Part shown: piece by piece, positions 6,297 to 10,000 of the stretch
How the letters are laid out: each line of letters starts with the position of its first letter
Numbering within the stretch: the first letter of the stretch is position 1
Source of the DNA: Salpingoeca rosetta
Taxonomy: Eukaryota; Opisthokonta; Choanoflagellata; Craspedida; Salpingoecidae
Direction of reading: 5' to 3'
Length of the DNA stretch: 10,000 nt
Assembly (NCBI RefSeq): GCF_000188695.1
Contig: NW_004754914.1
Coordinates: forward strand, 1,077,962 to 1,087,961
The notes under the pieces: generated by a model
Told to the model about the DNA's origin: nothing
The model's input: the letters and a program-made list of their open reading frames with translations, nothing else
Databases searched by the model: none
Translations under genes and position numbers: made by a program

Positions 6297-9200
6297 CTAC
6301 TGCGGGCTGTGCCCAGCACGCATCCTCCAGCCACCACGACCAGCGCTGCAGTCAGCACTGTCGCTGCCACCGCCCCTCACGGCAGCTGCCTGTTCGCGAA
6401 GTGACGCTGGAGGTAACGCTGCCACCCCTGACCGCTCATCCCCTCCACCGGTCAGCACCAAAGACGAGCCGCCGTGGTGTGCGGGCCACGGCGCCATTCC
6501 TAACACACCATTATGGCCCGTGTGACTGGTGTGACTGGTGTGGCTGTTGCTGTTATGGGTGCTGGTGGCGCTGCGGTTGTTGTTGGCCGCTTCCGTGAGA
6601 CTGGCGCCGAGCGCGACTGCGCGGGAAGGGTGGACGGTGTCCGGTGATGAGGACAGCAGTGACGGCAAGGGTGACAGCTTTGGATCATGGTTTGAGACAT
6701 GCGCCTGCTCCAACCACCACTGGCCCTCTTGCTGGTGTTGTCTGTGGTCATGCATCTCCTGGCGGGACTGTACCCACCGACCCGTTCCGCTGGCACCATC
6801 ACCGTTGCTGTTTTCGCTGTGGGCCGTTGCACGTGCTTCATTCTGAGTGTGCCCATGTTGCATGCGTGCGGGGTTTGGTGCGGTCCGCCCGTCCTCTTCT
6901 TCCTTCGCTTGGCGCCTCCGATGCTCATCTTCCTCGCGAACAGCAACGTCCCCTTCGTCGTCGTCGTCGTCGTTACGGTGATGTCGACGACCACCACCAC
7001 GACCACCACCACGACCATCAATGTTGGGCAGTGGCAGGTCTTGCAATGACCCTGCCAGCCGGCCGCTGTCAACGCCGTCTGTGCGCGTGGATGACGTCCC
7101 TCTTGATTGCCGATCGTTGCTGCTGCCAACACCAAGAAAAGCGGCCCGAGCCATCACCATGGCATGGTGCTCGCTGTGGATGTCCTCATCACCATAGCCA
7201 CCACCATCACCACCATCACCACCATCATCACCATCATCACCATCATCACCATCACTGCCGCCACCTGCACTGCCATCGTCCTCACGGCTACGGGCGCCAA
7301 CACGCGCAACGTCTGCAAATGCGGTTGGCGCCAGCTTGCGCCCTGTGCTGCTCAGGAGTGGGTGGTCTGCGGAGAAGATGTGTGCGTGCGCATCCAGTCG
7401 ACCACTCCCATCCTCACCGTCGGCTGTGGTGGCAACAGCGGGGCCTGGTGTGTGACCACCACGTTCATTGACAGAGCTTCGCGACGCGAGAGGACGGGCA
7501 CGAACATGTGACCTTGCGTGCTGGCGACCAGTGGCGTGCTGTGCCATGCCGTCCTGATGACCATCCACACCGTATGGCGTCACGTCATCGTCGTCGTGGT
7601 CGGGCGTGAGTGTTTGCAGCGTCAGCGGCGCGTGCAGGTGTGAGGCACGAAGCGTCTGGCCTGGTGACAGCGGCTGGCGGACCAGCGTCTCTTGCTCGCC
7701 CTGCATGTGCTCCCCTGTGCCACGCCCATCGCCATGACGCCTGCGGCCGTTCACGTGAGTGGCCCCACGTTGATGGCTATTTCTGTCATGCACTGCGGCA
7801 CGCCGACTCTGGTTGGCGCGATCACCACTGTTCTGCCGCCCATAATCGTCACCATCACCACCACGAACACCACCACCTTCACCATCATGACTGTGTTGCC
7901 CAACACCTTCGCCACCGCTACCATCATCATCATCACCGTCATCGCCACCATCATCGTCGCTCGTGTGCGCACCACGGAGCGTACGGTATGGACGGTGCTG
8001 GTGCTGGTGGTGATGATGGCGATGGTAGTGACTCGATTCTTCCGGGTCGTTGACGCTGAGATCGCTGAGGTGCAGCGAACTATCAAGGTCTGTCTGCGCA
8101 GCTGTGCGGCCATCGTCGTCTTGTCCATCCTCCAGTCCAACTGCTTCCATGTCACCGCTGCTACCTTCACAGTGATTGCGGCGATCACGAATGTTGGTTT
8201 CGTGGCAGCCATCACGATGGCCCAAGTCTTCAACAGCACCACCGTTGTCATCATCATCATCATCGTCATCATCCCCAGCATCAGGAGCATCAGGAGCATC
8301 AGGAACGCGGGGAGGTGCAAACCGCCGCCGCCACCGCCTGATGTCCTCGCCATCGCCACCGTGTTCGGAGGATGCAATGGTGCCCACAGAGCGGGTCTTT
8401 GTGAAATCGGAACCCTCGGGGCTGGAGTGCTGCGACAACGTCCCTGGGCCGCGCTGCTGCTGCTGCTGGTGAGTACCACGACGGTGCATTGCAAAGGAAA
8501 ACGGGGCACCGTGCGAGGTAGCAGACGCCTGCCCATGCCACGATTGCTGCTGCTGCTGCTGCTCGTGGTGGTGCTGGTGGTGGTGTTGCTGCTGTTGCTG
8601 CCCCTCAGTCAACAGAGCCAAGATGCCAGTGCCACTACCGTTGGACGCCAAAGGGAAGGATGAAGGCAGGGGCGCTAGCGCTGCTGCTGGTGTCGTGGTC
8701 GTGGTCGTGCCCGTGGTTGATGGTCGTGGTTGTTCGGTGACCGGAACACCACGGCGACGGTATGAGGCCTGTGCGGAATGCGGTGCTGACGTGACGGCAT
8801 TGTCTGCAGCGTTCACATCGTCACCAGCGAGGGGCATGCGTGCAAGCAAGTCTGCCACCCCACTGCTCAGTCGAGCGTCTGATGATGAGCGACGCAGGCC
8901 TGCGTCTGCACCACCGTTGCCGCTGCGCTGCTGCCACAAGTGCTCAACACGCGAGTTGCCATTGCGATGTGCTGTGCTGCTAGATGCACGCGTGGCGGCG
9001 GCCCTGTGTATGTGTGCGTCGTGCACGGGCATACGCGCAGGCGAGCTGGACACACCATCAAAGCCAGTGGTTTGTCCGTGCGTTGCACCGCCGTCACGAG
9101 CACCGCCACCACCACCACCATCACTGCCTTCCGCATAATCGCCATTGTCCGTTCTCGTGTGATCACCACCATGGAGGAGGGAGCGACGAAGATAAGCCGC

Positions 9201-10000
9201 CAAACTCGCATGCGGACTCACTGCTTGCCCGTCACGCTGCTGCTGCTGCTGCTGCTGTTTGTGGTGGTGTTGGTGGTGGTGTTGGTGGTGGTGTTGGTGT
9301 TGTTGGTGTTGTTGGTGCTGTCGTCGTGGGCTCTCACCACTGGCATTGCCAGTTCTGGCGTTGCTGCTGCCGCCGCTGCCTGGACTGGTGTCTGCGTGTC
9401 TGTTGACTGCAGTGCGATGACGAGCAGCGCTGTCATCGCCTGCCACGGGTTGTTGGTCATCTGCTTGACAATCCAAGCATGACTGCAGGCCACTACGATG
9501 GCCCTCCTCCTGACGTGTCGCATCACCATCACCGCTGTCGCTGTGTGCGCGACCATGTGCGCCGCCATTGCTGCCACACCGCTGCTCTTGTCGTTGGACA
9601 TGCTGGTGGCGGCTGGTGCGTCGGCGCTGGTATCCTTGCACATTGCCTCCCGAGAGAGAAAGCAGCCGTGCAATGCTGTCGTTGCCGGGGGTCTGCAGGT
9701 GCGGCGGGGGCGTTTGCAGTCGAGGCACATCCATACCACCAACATCGGCTCTGGTGCTGGTGGTCTGGCGTGGGGTCGAGGTGGGTCCGTGTGGATCTGC
9801 ACTGCGCTCACCAGCCATCAACGCCCTTGTCCCCTGCCCAGTTCCATCAACACCACTGCCATCGCCACCGGGGCTGCTGTGAGGTGCACGTGAGGCTGCA
9901 GCCGCAGTCACTCCTGTCCGTCTCGCTGGAGACGGGCTGTGATGCGCATGCCGCCCGCGCTGTCGCGGGGCCGACGGTGGCAATGATGATGATGATGATG
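6297..10000 (-). CDS. Large disordered Ser/Gly/Asp/His/Gln-rich protein, 5'-partial
   Basis: One reading frame runs from the window edge (10000) to TAG at 6297-6299 without a stop, 1,228 codons below 9983 plus five visible Ser (TCA) codons above. There is no ATG at the upstream end: the codon at 9981-9983 is TTG, and the first in-frame ATG is at 9816-9818, so the true start or a preceding exon probably lies outside. Residue numbers here count from the TTG. The product is low-complexity throughout, with His/Gln tracts at about 222-249, 462-480 and 655-664, acidic runs at 571-579, 908-935 and 1005-1020, and scattered phosphorylatable Ser patches. No transmembrane segment, signal peptide or known fold was recognised. 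Evidence for coding is ORF length and the multiple-of-three repeats. An unspliced low-complexity exon of a regulatory or scaffold protein is the best description; function unknown. Confidence 0.7.
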   Translation of the reverse strand, partial: SSSSSLPPSAPRQRGRHAHHSPSPARRTGVTAAAASRAPHSSPGGDGSGVDGTGQGTRALMAGERSADPHGPTSTPRQTTSTRADVGGMDVPRLQTPPPHLQTPGNDSIARLLSLSGGNVQGYQRRRTSRHQHVQRQEQRCGSNGGAHGRAHSDSGDGDATRQEEGHRSGLQSCLDCQADDQQPVAGDDSAARHRTAVNRHADTSPGSGGSSNARTGNASGESPRRQHQQHQQHQHHHQHHHQHHHKQQQQQQQRDGQAVSPHASLAAYLRRSLLHGGDHTRTDNGDYAEGSDGGGGGGARDGGATHGQTTGFDGVSSSPARMPVHDAHIHRAAATRASSSTAHRNGNSRVEHLWQQRSGNGGADAGLRRSSSDARLSSGVADLLARMPLAGDDVNAADNAVTSAPHSAQASYRRRGVPVTEQPRPSTTGTTTTTTPAAALAPLPSSFPLASNGSGTGILALLTEGQQQQQHHHQHHHEQQQQQQSWHGQASATSHGAPFSFAMHRRGTHQQQQQRGPGTLSQHSSPEGSDFTKTRSVGTIASSEHGGDGEDIRRWRRRFAPPRVPDAPDAPDAGDDDDDDDDDNGGAVEDLGHRDGCHETNIRDRRNHCEGSSGDMEAVGLEDGQDDDGRTAAQTDLDSSLHLSDLSVNDPEESSHYHRHHHHQHQHRPYRTLRGAHTSDDDGGDDGDDDDGSGGEGVGQHSHDGEGGGVRGGDGDDYGRQNSGDRANQSRRAAVHDRNSHQRGATHVNGRRRHGDGRGTGEHMQGEQETLVRQPLSPGQTLRASHLHAPLTLQTLTPDHDDDDVTPYGVDGHQDGMAQHATGRQHARSHVRARPLASRSSVNERGGHTPGPAVATTADGEDGSGRLDAHAHIFSADHPLLSSTGRKLAPTAFADVARVGARSREDDGSAGGGSDGDDGDDGDDGGDGGDGGGYGDEDIHSEHHAMVMARAAFLGVGSSNDRQSRGTSSTRTDGVDSGRLAGSLQDLPLPNIDGRGGGRGGGRRHHRNDDDDDEGDVAVREEDEHRRRQAKEEEDGRTAPNPARMQHGHTQNEARATAHSENSNGDGASGTGRWVQSRQEMHDHRQHQQEGQWWLEQAHVSNHDPKLSPLPSLLSSSPDTVHPSRAVALGASLTEAANNNRSATSTHNSNSHTSHTSHTGHNGVLGMAPWPAHHGGSSLVLTGGGDERSGVAALPPASLREQAAAVRGGGSDSADCSAGRGGWRMRAGHSPQ
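7194..7262 (-). repeat. Asp-Gly repeat (GDD)n/(GGD)n in minus ORF
   Basis: On the plus strand, CACCATCAT and CACCACCAT nonamers; on the minus strand, repeated Gly-Asp-Asp and Gly-Gly-Asp units. The repeat is strictly period three or nine. Confidence 0.88.
8247..8306 (-). repeat. PDA repeats and Asp run in minus ORF
   Basis: On the plus strand, a tandem CAGGAGCAT unit (about 8280-8305) and CATCATCAT-type triplets (8247-8273). Translated on the minus strand these give three Pro-Asp-Ala units followed by Gly and nine Asp. Confidence 0.85.
8544..8600 (-). repeat. Second Gln/His repeat tract in minus ORF
   Basis: Triplet-based Gln and His runs (Q5, H3QH3, then Q6) directly after the ILALLTEG segment. 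Confidence 0.85.
9237..9320 (-). repeat. His/Gln repeat tract in minus ORF
   Basis: CAA/CAC/CAG triplets encode alternating Gln and His (HQQHQ, HHHQ units) followed by seven Gln. Period three keeps the frame. Confidence 0.85.

Noticed and set aside
6644..7471. 275-codon plus-strand ORF with a long His run
   Set aside because: The His run is the complement of the minus-frame Asp-Gly repeat; no independent coding signal.
7692..8663. 323-codon plus-strand ORF within the minus gene
   Set aside because: Its Ile/Thr/Val-rich product is the shadow of CAC/CAT and GTC triplets that encode Asp, Gly and His on the minus strand. The minus frame is nearly four times longer.
9981..9983. Start codon of the minus gene at 9983
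   Set aside because: The codon is TTG (Leu), not ATG, and the frame stays open above it to the window edge.

Overview
The window looks like nuclear DNA of a GC-rich, intron-rich eukaryote. It holds many short GT-AG introns (about 135-280 bp), dinucleotide microsatellites in nearly every intron, and proteins loaded with glutamine, histidine, aspartate and serine runs. A unicellular relative of animals such as a choanoflagellate would fit, but that is a guess from style. No bacterial operons, ribosome-binding sites, CRISPR arrays, RNA genes or transposons were seen.

Layout. Positions 1-5622, plus strand: one multi-exon gene, entered in the middle of an intron. I traced 13 exons by following reading frame and splice phase across each intron. 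The protein (907 aa from the first in-frame ATG of the first visible exon, at 243) has a long Gln-rich N-terminal half, a coiled-coil segment and basic Gly/Arg and Lys-rich linkers. Near the C-terminus is a region that only becomes readable after splicing and resembles the GLTSCR1/BICRA domain, which defines the non-canonical BAF (SWI/SNF) chromatin-remodelling complex. Positions 5623-6296: convergent intergenic region, presumably the 3' ends of both genes. Positions 6297-10000, minus strand: one uninterrupted reading frame of over 1,230 codons, open at the window edge, encoding a disordered Ser/Gly/Asp/His/Gln-rich protein of unknown function.

The repeat types separate the two genes. The plus gene's introns carry (CA)n, (TG)n, pentamer and octamer repeats, which would destroy a frame. 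The minus ORF carries mainly triplet-based repeats, as expected of translated sequence.

The most unusual spot is exon 7 of the plus gene. A 43-bp tandem duplication shifts the frame and creates a stop, but the only base that differs between the two copies makes a GT donor in copy 1. Splicing from that donor to the next exon would restore the frame exactly. A second tandem duplication (30 bp) lies about 60 bp downstream. Nothing shows the two genes working together; their convergent arrangement is the only relation visible.
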